Shown here: piece by piece, positions 15,526 through 24,921 of the stretch
Position numbering within the stretch: position 1 is the stretch's first letter
Layout: every line of letters starts with the position of its first letter
Origin: Kineosporiaceae bacterium SCSIO 59966
GTDB lineage: Bacteria > Actinomycetota > Actinomycetes > Actinomycetales > SCSIO-59966
Assembly (NCBI GenBank): GCA_020881835.1
Contig: CP052876.1
Span: 1,798,001 to 1,862,000, forward strand
DNA: 64,000 nucleotides
Direction: 5' to 3'
Notes under the pieces: model-generated
Seen by the model: only the letters and a program-made list of their open reading frames with translations
Databases searched by the model: none
What the model was told of the DNA's origin: nothing
Program-made: the position numbers and the translations under genes

Positions 15526-17583
15526 TCAGCCGCCCGCAGCCAGGGCCCGGGCGACCGGTTCGGCGACCGGCCACGGCTGCCCCGCGGCGGCGTCGATGCG
15601 GCGCAGCGCGTCCAGCACGGTGGCGCGGTCGGTCGTGCGCCACAGCGGCGGCAGCGACCGGGCCAGGAACGTGCCGTAGCGGGCGGTGGCCAGCCGGGAG
15701 TCGAGCACCGCGACCACGCCGCGGTCCTCCGCGGAGCGGATCAGCCGGCCGGCTCCCTGGGCCAGCCGCAGCGCGGCGTGGGTGGCGGCGACGGCCATGA
15801 AGCCGTTCCCTCCCGCGCGTGACACGGCCTCCTGCCGGGCGGAGGACAGCGGGTCGTCCGGTCGCGGGAACGGGATCCGGTCGATGACGACGAGCTGGCT
15901 GGCCGGCCCCGGCACGTCGACGCCCTGCCACAGCGACAACGTGCCGAACAGGCAGGTCGCCGGGTCTGCGGCGAACTGGCGGACGAGGGTGGCCGTCGTG
16001 TCGTCCCCCTGGCACAGCACCGGGACGTCGAGCCGGGCACGCAGCGCCTCGGCAGCGGCCTCGGCGGCGCGCCGGGAGGAGAACAGCCCGAGGGTGCGCC
16101 CGCCGGCGGCCTCGACGAGCTGGGCGAGCTCGTCCATGGCGGCGTCCGGGGTGCCGCTCCGGGTCGGCGGCGGCAGGTGCCGGGCGACGTAGAGGATGCC
16201 CTGGCGGGGGTAGTCGAACGGGCTGCCGACGTCCAGGCCGCGCCAGTCGGGGGCGTCGTCCCCGAGCAGGCCGACCGAGCCGGCCGCGGCGTCGAAGGTG
16301 CCGCCGAGCGACAGCGTGGCCGAGGTGAGGACGACGGTGCGCTCGTCGAACAGCTGCTCCCGCAGCGTCTCGGCGACCGACAGCGGCGCCACGTGCAGCG
16401 CCCGGCGCACCAGGGAGAAGCCGTCGTCGCGCACCGACAGCCAGGCGACGTCGTCCTCGGTGAGGGCGGCGAGCCGTTCGGCGACGTCGAAGACCTCCAG
16501 GACGGCGGACCGGGCGACCTGGCGGCCGCCGTCCCCCGTCTGGTCGTCCCCGCCGGTGGGCCGGTCGCCGTCCTTGAGCTGGGAGAGCACGTCGCGTGCG
16601 GCGTCCCGCAGTGAGACGACGGTGGCGAGCAGCGCCTCCGGCAGCCCGCTGGCGAACCGTCCCTCCGGGACGCCGTCGAGCACGGCGTCCAGGTCCTCAC
16701 CGGCGACCTCGAGGCGCTGGGTGTCGGCGTCGCCGTGCCGCCGGGCACGGGTGGCAGCGGCCGACACCATGCCGGCGGTCAGCTGGCCGGAGACGACGGA
16801 GGTGACCCGGTCGGCCAGCTCGTGCCCCTCGTCGACGACGACCACGTCGTGCTCGGGCAGCAGCTGGCGGCCCTCCATCGCGTCGATGGCGAGGAAGGCG
16901 TGGTTGGTGACGACGACGTCGACGTGCCGGGCGCGCTCGCGCGCCCGTTCGACGAAGCACTCGGTGGCCTGCGGGCACCGCTGCGCGCCGAGGCACTCCG
17001 CGGCGGTGACGGACACCTGACGCCAGGCGCGCTCGGTCACCCCGGGGACGAGCTCGTCACGGTCGCCGCTGTCGGTGCCCTCGGCCCACTCCCGCAGCCG
17101 GACGACGTCGCGCCCCAGCCGGGACGTCGCACCAGCACCGGTGCCAGCACCGGTGCCGGCGCCGGCGTCCGGGACCGAGAAGAGGACGGCGTCGTCGTCC
17201 ACCGGGAAGCCGCCGACGAGCTTGTGCCGGCAGACGTAGTGGGAGCGGCCCTTGACGAGCTGGTAGGTGGGCCGGCGACCGAGCGGACCGGCCAGGGCGT
17301 CGGCGAGGCGGGGCAGGTCCCGGTCGACGATCTGGGCCTGCAGCGCCAGGGTGGCCGTCGAGACGACCACCGGCCGGCCGGTGGCCACCGCGTGCCGGAC
17401 GAGCGGCACGAGGTAGCCGAGCGACTTGCCGGTGCCGGTCCCGGCCTGGACGAGCAGGTGCTGACCGGAGTCGATCGCCTGCGCCACCGCGTCGACCATC
17501 CGCTGCTGGCCCTCGCGGGGGACGCCACCGAGGACGGCGACCGCGGTCCGCAGCAGGTCGCCGGGCGGGGGCAGGTCGGTCAC
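15526..17583 (-). CDS. DinG-family ATP-dependent DNA helicase
   Basis: About 685 residues, superfamily 2 Fe-S helicase of the XPD/DinG type. Walker A is QAGTGTGKSLGYL, the four Fe-S cysteines lie in HYVCRHK and ECLGAQRCPQATECF, the DEAH-like box is VVVDEGHELAD, and motif VI is QGAGRLIRS. It unwinds DNA with 5'-to-3' polarity in repair and R-loop removal. GTG at 17583 (VTDLPPPG) is chosen because it begins the family core; an open frame continues about 25 codons upstream. It is downstream of hflX on the same strand, 74 bp away. Confidence 0.9.
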   Translation of the reverse strand: MTDLPPPGDLLRTAVAVLGGVPREGQQRMVDAVAQAIDSGQHLLVQAGTGTGKSLGYLVPLVRHAVATGRPVVVSTATLALQAQIVDRDLPRLADALAGPLGRRPTYQLVKGRSHYVCRHKLVGGFPVDDDAVLFSVPDAGAGTGAGTGAGATSRLGRDVVRLREWAEGTDSGDRDELVPGVTERAWRQVSVTAAECLGAQRCPQATECFVERARERARHVDVVVTNHAFLAIDAMEGRQLLPEHDVVVVDEGHELADRVTSVVSGQLTAGMVSAAATRARRHGDADTQRLEVAGEDLDAVLDGVPEGRFASGLPEALLATVVSLRDAARDVLSQLKDGDRPTGGDDQTGDGGRQVARSAVLEVFDVAERLAALTEDDVAWLSVRDDGFSLVRRALHVAPLSVAETLREQLFDERTVVLTSATLSLGGTFDAAAGSVGLLGDDAPDWRGLDVGSPFDYPRQGILYVARHLPPPTRSGTPDAAMDELAQLVEAAGGRTLGLFSSRRAAEAAAEALRARLDVPVLCQGDDTTATLVRQFAADPATCLFGTLSLWQGVDVPGPASQLVVIDRIPFPRPDDPLSSARQEAVSRAGGNGFMAVAATHAALRLAQGAGRLIRSAEDRGVVAVLDSRLATARYGTFLARSLPPLWRTTDRATVLDALRRIDAAAGQPWPVAEPVARALAAGG

Positions 17584-17657
17584 CGCGACAGCGTAGGCCG
17601 ACGCGGTGACACCGCCGAGCGCCGTGCACAGCCGCCCAGCCGCTTCCTGGCGCGACC

Positions 17658-19136
17658 TCACACGGCGGCGGTGCGGAACTCCCCCAGGTCGGCCGCGACG
17701 TCCTGGCGGACCCTGGCGCGCAGCCAGGTGCCCTCGGCCCGGTGCTCGCTGGCGATGACCTCGCCGGTGGAGTGGACCCGGCTGACGACGTCGCCGCGCT
17801 CGTACGGGACGAGCAGCTCGACCTCGGTGTCGGGACGGGGCAGGGCCTCGGCGATCACCTCGCGCAGCACCGCCAGCCCCTCACCGGTACGGGCCGACAC
17901 GACGACGCTCGTCGGCTCGCGCCGGCGGACCCGGTCGACGACGTCCGGGTCGGCGGCGTCGGCCTTGTTGAGGACGACGACCTCCCGGACGTCGGACGCG
18001 TCCACCTCGCCGAGGACCTCCCGGACCGCCGCGATCTGGCCCTCGGGATCGGGGTGGGAGACGTCGACGACGTGCAGCAGCAGGTCGGCGTCCGCCACCT
18101 CCTCAAGGGTGGAGCGGAACGCCTCGACGAGCTGGTGCGGCAGGTGCCGGACGAAGCCGACGGTGTCGGCGAGGGTGTAGAGCCGGCCGTCCGGCGTCTG
18201 CGCCCTGCGGACGGTCGGGTCGAGGGTGGCGAACAGGGCGTCCTCGACGAGCACCCCGGCGCCGGTGAGCCGGTTGAGCAGGCTCGACTTGCCGGCGTTG
18301 GTGTAGCCGGCGATCGCGACCCCGGGGACGTGGTTGCGACGCCGACCGGACCGCTTGGTCTCCCGCGCAGGCTTCATGTCCTTGATCTCGCGGCGGAGGC
18401 GGGCCATCCGGGTGCGGATGCGGCGCCGGTCCAGCTCGATCTTGGTCTCGCCGGGACCGCGGGAGCCGATGCCGGCACCGGCGGCGACCCGGCCACCGGC
18501 CTGGCGGGACATCGACTCGCCCCAACCACGCAGGCGCGGCAGCAGGTACTCCAGCTGAGCCAGCTCGACCTGGGCCTTGCCCTCCCGGGACTTGGCGTGC
18601 TGGGCGAAGATGTCGAGGATCAGCGCCGTCCGGTCGATGACCTTGACCTTGACGATGTCCTCCAGGCCCCGGCGCTGGGACGGCGACAGCTCGCCGTCGC
18701 AGATCACGGTGTCGGCGCCCGTCGCTGCGACGACGCCCCTGAGGTCCTCGGCCTTGCCGGAGCCGAGGAAGGTCGCCGGGTCCGGGGACGGCCGACGCTG
18801 GATGACCCCCTCGAGCACCTCGGAGCCGGCGGTCTCGGCGAGCGCGGCGAGCTCGGCCAGGGAGTTCTCGGCGTCCTGGACGCTCGTGCCGCTGGTCCAC
18901 AGGCCGGCGAGGACGACGCGTTCGAGCCGCAGCTGGCGGTACTCGACCTCGGTGACGTCGGTGAGCTCGGTGGACAGTCCCGCGACGCGACGCAGGGCCT
19001 GGCGCTCGGCGAGGTCCAGCTGTTCGCCGTCCGCTCCCTCGATCGGGTCGATCGGGTCGACGGGGTCGGGGACGCCGGCGTGCCGGTCAAGGATGCGGTC
19101 GACGGTGGACCCGTTGGGCCGCTCGGGGTGGGTCAT
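17658..19136 (-). CDS. hflX: Ribosome-associated GTPase HflX
   Basis: 492 residues. The N-terminal HflX domain (about 120-260, with the GxGE-type GIGSRGPGETKIELDRR) precedes a GTPase domain: G1 GYTNAGKSSLLNRLTG, the DTVGFVRHLPHQLVEAF G3 region typical of HflX, and NKAD as G4. HflX splits stalled or heat-damaged 70S ribosomes. AGGAGG lies six bases before the ATG at 19136. In actinobacteria it commonly follows dapF/miaA and precedes a DinG helicase, as here, except that the broken HNH gene and two small genes now lie between dapF and hflX. Confidence 0.95.
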   Translation of the reverse strand: MTHPERPNGSTVDRILDRHAGVPDPVDPIDPIEGADGEQLDLAERQALRRVAGLSTELTDVTEVEYRQLRLERVVLAGLWTSGTSVQDAENSLAELAALAETAGSEVLEGVIQRRPSPDPATFLGSGKAEDLRGVVAATGADTVICDGELSPSQRRGLEDIVKVKVIDRTALILDIFAQHAKSREGKAQVELAQLEYLLPRLRGWGESMSRQAGGRVAAGAGIGSRGPGETKIELDRRRIRTRMARLRREIKDMKPARETKRSGRRRNHVPGVAIAGYTNAGKSSLLNRLTGAGVLVEDALFATLDPTVRRAQTPDGRLYTLADTVGFVRHLPHQLVEAFRSTLEEVADADLLLHVVDVSHPDPEGQIAAVREVLGEVDASDVREVVVLNKADAADPDVVDRVRRREPTSVVVSARTGEGLAVLREVIAEALPRPDTEVELLVPYERGDVVSRVHSTGEVIASEHRAEGTWLRARVRQDVAADLGEFRTAAV

Positions 19137-19289
19137 GTGCCTCCTGACTCGTGGTGCCGCGTTCGGCACCATCTGACCACTCCAACAGCGGACGGCGCGA
19201 CCGTGTTTCCCCGCGGTCGTCCCGGTCGTCCCGGCCGTCCGTTCCCCTCCCGACCTCCCCACCTCCGGCGCGAGTGACGTGGACGCCGG

Positions 19290-19916
19290 ATGACACACTC
19301 GACGCCGATGGACGGCGACCACTACTTCTCCGCCGCCCCCGCGACCCCGGACCAGCGGCGGACCCTGCGGGTGCGGCTCGCCGGCCGCGACGTCGAGGTG
19401 CAGACCGCGCGCGGGGTGTTCAGCGCCGACCGGGTCGACCTGGGCACCTCGGTGCTGCTGCGCGAGGTCCCGGACCCGCCCGAACGGGGCGACCTGCTCG
19501 ACCTCGGCTGCGGCTGGGGACCGGTCGCGCTGACGATGGCGATGCTGTCCCCGGGTGCGACGGTGTGGGCGGTCGACGTCAACGCGCGGGCGCTGGACCT
19601 CGTGCGGCGCAACGCCGAGTCGCTGGGTCTGCGCAACGTCCGGCCGGCGACCCCCGAGGAGGTCCCGGACGACGTCCGGTTCGCCGCCCTGTGGTCGAAC
19701 CCGCCGATCCGGGTCGGCAAGACCGAGCTGCACGCCCTGATGACCCGCTGGCTGCCGCGGCTGGACGACGGCGCGTCGGCCTACCTCGTCGTCCAGCGCC
19801 ACCTCGGCGCGGACTCGCTGCACTCCTGGTTGCGGCACACGATGCCGGACCTGGACACCACCCGGGTGGGCAGCGCCAAGGGCTTCCGCGTGCTGCGGGT
19901 CCACCGGGCCGGCTGA
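19290..19916 (+). CDS. RsmC-like class I SAM-dependent methyltransferase
   Basis: 208 residues. The SAM motif is LLDLGCGWGPVAL (about 66-78), the acidic residue follows in VWAVDVN, and NPPI (about 136-139) is the catalytic NPPF-like motif of amino-group methyltransferases acting on RNA bases. Small single-domain forms related to RsmC methylate 16S rRNA G1207 in the family; this exact target is inferred. Start ATG at 19290 or ATG at 19308. It is divergent from hflX. Confidence 0.85.
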   Translation: MTHSTPMDGDHYFSAAPATPDQRRTLRVRLAGRDVEVQTARGVFSADRVDLGTSVLLREVPDPPERGDLLDLGCGWGPVALTMAMLSPGATVWAVDVNARALDLVRRNAESLGLRNVRPATPEEVPDDVRFAALWSNPPIRVGKTELHALMTRWLPRLDDGASAYLVVQRHLGADSLHSWLRHTMPDLDTTRVGSAKGFRVLRVHRAG

Positions 19917-19935
19917 CCGGCCCGCTCGTCCGCAG

Positions 19936-20139
19936 TCAGGCCGTCCGGTCGGCGAGCCGGCGGCGTCGTAGCCGCCGGGAGAGCTCGATGCTGTGAACGA
20001 GCTGGTCGCGGCGACGCAGCCGCTCGGCGCGGTCGAGCTCGCCGTCCTGGACCGGACCCACGGCGGACCGCAACCGGACCCGCTGGGCCGCCAGAGCGGC
20101 GTCCGGCGCAGCCCCGTGCGGCTCGAAGAGCTCCCGCAT
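19936..20139 (-). CDS. Hypothetical small basic protein
   Basis: 67 residues, not recognised. Helical and very Arg-rich (RLRRRDQLVHSIELSRRLRRRRL) with no Cys and no membrane segment. GGGGGA stands before the ATG at 20139. It ends 20 bp from the convergent methyltransferase. Codon use is like its neighbours and the start has a good ribosome site, so it is probably real. Confidence 0.6.
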   Translation of the reverse strand: MRELFEPHGAAPDAALAAQRVRLRSAVGPVQDGELDRAERLRRRDQLVHSIELSRRLRRRRLADRTA

Positions 20140-20358
20140 GTCTCCCCCTGCTCGTGACGACCGGTCGTCCCTCTCACCCGGTGTGACGCACGAGACGCCG
20201 GAAAGGTTGCCTGCGCGCCCGGACTCTGTGCGGCCGACGCCTGCCCGCAGCGTGAGATCCGTGTCCCTGCGCGCATCAAGCCCGCGCCCTCGCCGGCCGA
20301 CACACCGGACAGAACCTGACCGGGCCGAGGCACCCGGCGGGCACCGAGGAGGCACAGG

Positions 20359-21458
20359 ATGCGGGCACGACGACTGACGACGGCTGCCGCCGCAGCACTG
20401 GTCGCGGCGGGGGCGCTGACGTCCCCGGCGGCCGCGTCCCACGGGTACGACGTCGACTGCGGGGACTTCTCCTACCAGCAGGACGCGCAGGCCCACCTCG
20501 ACGCCCACCCCGGCGACCCGGACCAGCTCGACGCGGACGGCGACGGCGTCGCGTGCGAGTCGCTGCCCTCCCGGCCCGGGACGCCCACCCCCACGCCGAC
20601 GCCCGCCCCGGGCGTTCCCCGCCCCGTGGCCGAACCTCGCGACATCGCCCCGGCGTGCCCACCCGGCGTCATCGGTGAGGACGGGTTCACCGACGTCCCG
20701 GCGACCAGCCCGTTCGAGACCGCCGTCGACTGCGTCCGGCACTGGCAGGTGGCGAACGGACGGACCACCACCACGTACGCCCCGGCCGACCCGGTGACCC
20801 GGGAGCAGATGGCGGCGTTCATCGCGCGGCTCATCCAGTACACAGGCGGGACGCTGCCGGTCGCGCCACCGAACGCGTTCACGGACGACGACGGCTCGAA
20901 CTTTGCCGCGGACATCGACCAGCTGGCGGCAGCGGAGGTCGTCCGGGGCACGAGCACGACGACCTTCTCACCTCGCCAGCTCGTCACGCGCGCCCAGATG
21001 GCGGCGTTCCTCGTCCGCGCCTACGACTACCGGGCCGGTCAGGCCGGCCTGCCCCCACTGGCCCCGGGCGGCGACTACTTCCCGGACGACGACGGCAGCA
21101 CCCACCGCGACGACATCGACACCGCTGCGGCGGCGGGGTTCGCCGCCGGCGGCACGGACGGCACCTACCGCCCCGGGGATCCGGTGCGACGCGACCACAT
21201 GGCGGCCTTCCTGTCCCGCGTCCTGGCCGCGACGGTGGAAGCCGGGATGGCGACCGTTCCGAGTGCCCCGGGCACGGACGGCGGGGCACCCGCCCCCACG
21301 GGAAGCACCGACGGCACCACCGACGGTGGGGTCACGACCGCTGCCCAGCTGCTCGCCGAGCTGCCCCTGGCACCGGAGTCCGGAGCGGGCTATGACCGGG
21401 ACGCCCTCTTCGGCGGGTGGACCGACGACGACGGGGACGGTTGCGACACCCGCTCAGA
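20359..21458 (+). pseudogene. Excalibur-SLH-HNH protein, 5' part, interrupted by nested IS
   Basis: The first 367 codons of a 515-codon gene. A signal peptide ends near ASHG. Residues about 30-70 are an excalibur calcium-binding domain (CGDFSYQQDAQAHL ... DADGDGVACE). After a Pro-Thr linker come three SLH-like modules (about 115-300), each with an AFxxR- or MAAFxxR-type core. GGWTDDDGDGCDTR begins a GmrSD-C/DUF1524-type HNH nuclease domain, and the frame is cut there by an insertion after TCAGA. Translation would run on into the IS and stop at 21501. The intact protein would be a secreted, wall-associated nuclease. Confidence 0.85.
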
Positions 21459-21681
21459 CCCTGATTTTGCAGCCGGCGATGACTTGACGCCCGTGTCGTG
21501 ACGCGAAAGTGCCCTTGCTGCAAGGGAAGATCGTGGTTGTCGAAGCCGCGATCACCGAGCAGGAAGGGCACCTTCGAGGTGAACGATACCGGGCTGTTGT
21601 TCGAGGTCGAGGATGTCGTGCTGGCGCGTCCGGCGCGGCCGGTGCCGGTGCCCGTGGTGAGCGCCTCGGAGGCGGATCTGA

Positions 21682-23400
21682 CCCTGATTTTTCAGCCGGG
21701 TTCGCCCTGCCCGGTTTGTCTTGATCGGATTCGACGATTCCGGGCCCGTTGGGGTCAGCGGTTGAGGCGTCGGCTCGGTCGCTGACTCCGTTGGGTTGCT
21801 GTCTGCTGCTGATGAGGGCGTCCGGGGGTGATCAGGGCGCGTGTCATCGCATTGGGTGCTCGGTGATCTTGTGGTTCGGTGGTGGTCAGCCGAAGGCGGG
21901 CAGGGCCCGTATCCGTTTGAGCGCGTCGGTGAACGCTTCGACGTGGGGGTAGGCGGCGGCGAACCGCAGGTGCAGGCGCCGCCCGGAGCGCACGAGGCGG
22001 GCGGCGACGTTCAGGAACGCCAGCCGCAGTCGTTTGCCGCGGGCGCGGCGGTACGCCCGGGGCAGGGCCAAGGTCCGCAGCCACAGGGCGACGTTGTGGG
22101 CCAGCGCGGCGGCCTGCCAGTACAGCCAGTTCCCGAAGAACGACTGGACGGGTGCGTGGATCATCCCGAAGTCGTTCTTGAGCGCCCGGATGGTGTCCTC
22201 GGGGATCCCGCCGCGCAGCCGGTGGTGGGCCTCCACCTCGGCTGCGGTCATCCGCTCGCCCGGCACGTTGGTGATGATGGCGTGCAGCCGCCAGCCGTCC
22301 AGGTCGTCGATCGCCAGCTGCTCGCCGTCGGCCTTGGGTTGGCGGCGCACGATCAACCGCACGGTGCGCCCGAGCAACGTCGTGCTGGTCTCGGCGACCT
22401 GGCTGCCCTTGCCGGTCTCGTTGCCGAGTGCCGGCGCCCAGACCGTGGCGTCGTCGCTGGCCAGCGCGTGCACCGCGGCGGCGACGTTCGGGTAGTCGCG
22501 GGCGGTGACCGAGTAGTCCGCGTCGTGGCGTTCGGCGGCCGCGATCACCTGGTCCTGGTAGCCGGCGGAGTCCACCCGGATCCACAGTCGATAGGAGCCC
22601 CGGCAGCCCGTTGGGATGGCGCCGACGCACTCGTCGATGAAGCTGCCCATCGCGCGGCCGTCGTTGGCGGCGCCGCCGCGGGCCCGCAGCGCCAGCACGT
22701 CCCCGGTCTCCCCGCACACCCCGACCAGCGGGGACAGCGCCGTCTGCCCGGTCCGGGAGAACGCGCTGCCTTCCTTGCCCGGCCCGTAGACCGCCACCCT
22801 CGTGGCGTCCGGGTCGATCGTCAGCCGGTTCCCGTCGGGGGCGGCGCCGCAGGCCCACGCCCGGCGCAGCATCGCCCGGTTGACCGCCGCGGCCTTGACG
22901 ACCCGGCCCAGGTCCGCCCCGGCCAGGAACCGCCACGAGGTGGCGACGCTCGGCAGCGCGTTCGCGCCGCGCAGCGCGGCGGTCGCGGGGTCGGCCAGCA
23001 GGTACCGGTCGGACAGGAAGTCCCCGCCGGCCAGCAGCATCTCCACCAGCGCCCGGTAACATTCACCCCCGGTGTAGCCGCCGGGGCCGATCGGGCGCAG
23101 CTCGCGCCGGTCGGCCTCGGCCACGAGATTCAGCCGGTCCAGCACCGGACCCCACAACGCCACCCCCGCCACCGGCGTCAGATCCGCCTCCGAGGCGCTC
23201 ACCACGGGCACCGGCACCGGCCGCGCCGGACGCGCCAGCACGACATCCTCGACCTCGAACAACAGCCCGGTATCGTTCACCTCGAAGGTGCCCTTCCTGC
23301 TCGGTGATCGCGGCTTCGACAACCACGATCTTCCCTTGCAGCAAGGGCACTTTCGCGTCACGACACGGGCGTCAAGTCATCGCCGGCTGCAAAATCAGGG
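21682..23400 (-). mobile_element. IS1380-family element copy 2, intact, inside copy 1
   Basis: 1719 bp from CCCTGATTTTTCAGCC at 21682 to GGCTGCAAAATCAGGG at 23400. The 5-bp target duplication TCTGA lies at 21677-21681 and 23401-23405. It is inserted inverted into the transposase N-terminal region of copy 1. Since both copies encode the same residues in every frame compared, the copies must be almost identical, so the event is recent. Confidence 0.93.
21886..23280 (-). CDS. IS1380-family transposase, intact
   Basis: About 464 residues from GTG 23280 (VNDTGLLFEVEDVV), the point at which IS1380 transposases usually begin; a GTG at 23361 would add 27 residues of odd Cys/Lys-rich sequence. The DDE fold is seen around LTIDPDATRVAVYG (first Asp), LWIRVDSAGYQ (second Asp) and the late ALKNDFGMIHAPVQSFFGNWLYWQAAALAHNVALWLR helix region with YREKT-like features. 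It cuts and pastes the element. This is the only undamaged IS1380 transposase in the window. Confidence 0.9.
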   Translation of the reverse strand: MNDTGLLFEVEDVVLARPARPVPVPVVSASEADLTPVAGVALWGPVLDRLNLVAEADRRELRPIGPGGYTGGECYRALVEMLLAGGDFLSDRYLLADPATAALRGANALPSVATSWRFLAGADLGRVVKAAAVNRAMLRRAWACGAAPDGNRLTIDPDATRVAVYGPGKEGSAFSRTGQTALSPLVGVCGETGDVLALRARGGAANDGRAMGSFIDECVGAIPTGCRGSYRLWIRVDSAGYQDQVIAAAERHDADYSVTARDYPNVAAAVHALASDDATVWAPALGNETGKGSQVAETSTTLLGRTVRLIVRRQPKADGEQLAIDDLDGWRLHAIITNVPGERMTAAEVEAHHRLRGGIPEDTIRALKNDFGMIHAPVQSFFGNWLYWQAAALAHNVALWLRTLALPRAYRRARGKRLRLAFLNVAARLVRSGRRLHLRFAAAYPHVEAFTDALKRIRALPAFG

Positions 23401-24921
23401 TCTGACGCCGGTGGCGGGGGTGGCGTTGTGGGGTCCGGTGCTGGACCGGCTGAATCTCGTGGCCGAGGCCGACCGGCGCGAGCTGCGCCCGATCGGCCCC
23501 GGCGGCTACACCGGGGGTGAATGTTACCGGGCGCTGGTGGAGATGCTGCTGGCCGGCGGGGACTTCCTGTCCGACCGGTACCTGCTGGCCGACCCCGCGA
23601 CCGCCGCGCTGCGCGGCGCGAACGCGCTGCCGAGCGTCGCCACCTCGTGGCGGTTCCTGGCCGGGGCGGACCTGGGCCGGGTCGTCAAGGCCGCGGCGGT
23701 CAACCGGGCGATGCTGCGCCGGGCGTGGGCCTGCGGCGCCGCCCCCGACGGGAACCGGCTGACGATCGACCCGGACGCCACGAGGGTGGCGGTCTACGGG
23801 CCGGGCAAGGAAGGCAGCGCGTTCTCCCGGACCGGGCAGACGGCGCTGTCCCCGCTGGTCGGGGTGTGCGGGGAGACCGGGGACGTGCTGGCGCTGCGGG
23901 CCCGCGGCGGCGCCGCCAACGACGGCCGCGCGATGGGCAGCTTCATCGACGAGTGCGTCGGCGCCATCCCAACGGGCTGCCGGGGCTCCTATCGACTGTG
24001 GATCCGGGTGGACTCCGCCGGCTACCAGGACCAGGTGATCGCGGCCGCCGAACGCCACGACGCGGACTACTCGGTCACCGCCCGCGACTACCCGAACGTC
24101 GCCGCCGCGGTGCACGCGCTGGCCAGCGACGACGCCACGGTCTGGGCGCCGGCACTCGGCAACGAGACCGGCAAGGGCAGCCAGGTCGCCGAGACCAGCA
24201 CGACGTTGCTCGGGCGCACCGTGCGGTTGATCGTGCGCCGCCAACCCAAGGCCGACGGCGAGCAGCTGGCGATCGACGACCTGGACGGCTGGCGGCTGCA
24301 CGCCATCATCACCAACGTGCCGGGCGAGCGGATGACCGCAGCCGAGGTGGAGGCCCACCACCGGCTGCGCGGCGGGATCCCCGAGGACACCATCCGGGCG
24401 CTCAAGAACGACTTCGGGATGATCCACGCACCCGTCCAGTCGTTCTTCGGGAACTGGCTGTACTGGCAGGCCGCCGCGCTGGCCCACAACGTCGCCCTGT
24501 GGCTGCGGACCTTGGCCCTGCCCCGGGCGTACCGCCGCGCCCGCGGCAAACGACTGCGGCTGGCGTTCCTGAACGTCGCCGCCCGCCTCGTGCGCTCCGG
24601 GCGGCGCCTGCACCTGCGGTTCGCCGCCGCCTACCCCCACGTCGAAGCGTTCACCGACGCGCTCAAACGGATACGGGCCCTGCCCGCCTTCGGCTGACCA
24701 CCACCGAACCACAAGATCACCGAGCACCCAATGCGATGACACGCGCCCTGATCACCCCCGGACGCCCTCATCAGCAGCAGACAGCAACCCAACGGAGTCA
24801 GCGACCGAGCCGACGCCTCAACCGCTGACCCCAACGGGCCCGGAATCGTCGAATCCGATCAAGACAAACCGGGCAGGGCGAACCCGGCTGAAAAATCAGG
24901 CTCTCCTGACTGATCCGTGGG

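Larger units (their letters stand above)
21579..24697 (+). pseudogene. IS1380 transposase of copy 1, interrupted
   Basis: The reading frame starts at 21579 (or GTG 21498) and is broken at 21681 after SASEADL; the remainder resumes at 23402 with the sequence TPVAGVALWGPVLDRL and runs to 24697. The break is the insertion of copy 2 on the opposite strand. The downstream piece is open from 23288 in copy 2's end, so a chimeric 469-residue product could still be made. The protein sequence of the two fragments is the same as copy 2 throughout. Confidence 0.88.

Noticed and set aside
19137-20333. A long N-terminal extension of hflX
   Set aside because: The sequence before 19136 is low in family features, crosses the methyltransferase and another small gene, and the ATG 19136 has a strong AGGAGG.
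21498-21785. A separate plus-strand gene of 95 codons
   Set aside because: It is the N-terminal fragment of IS1380 copy 1's transposase running into the end of copy 2.
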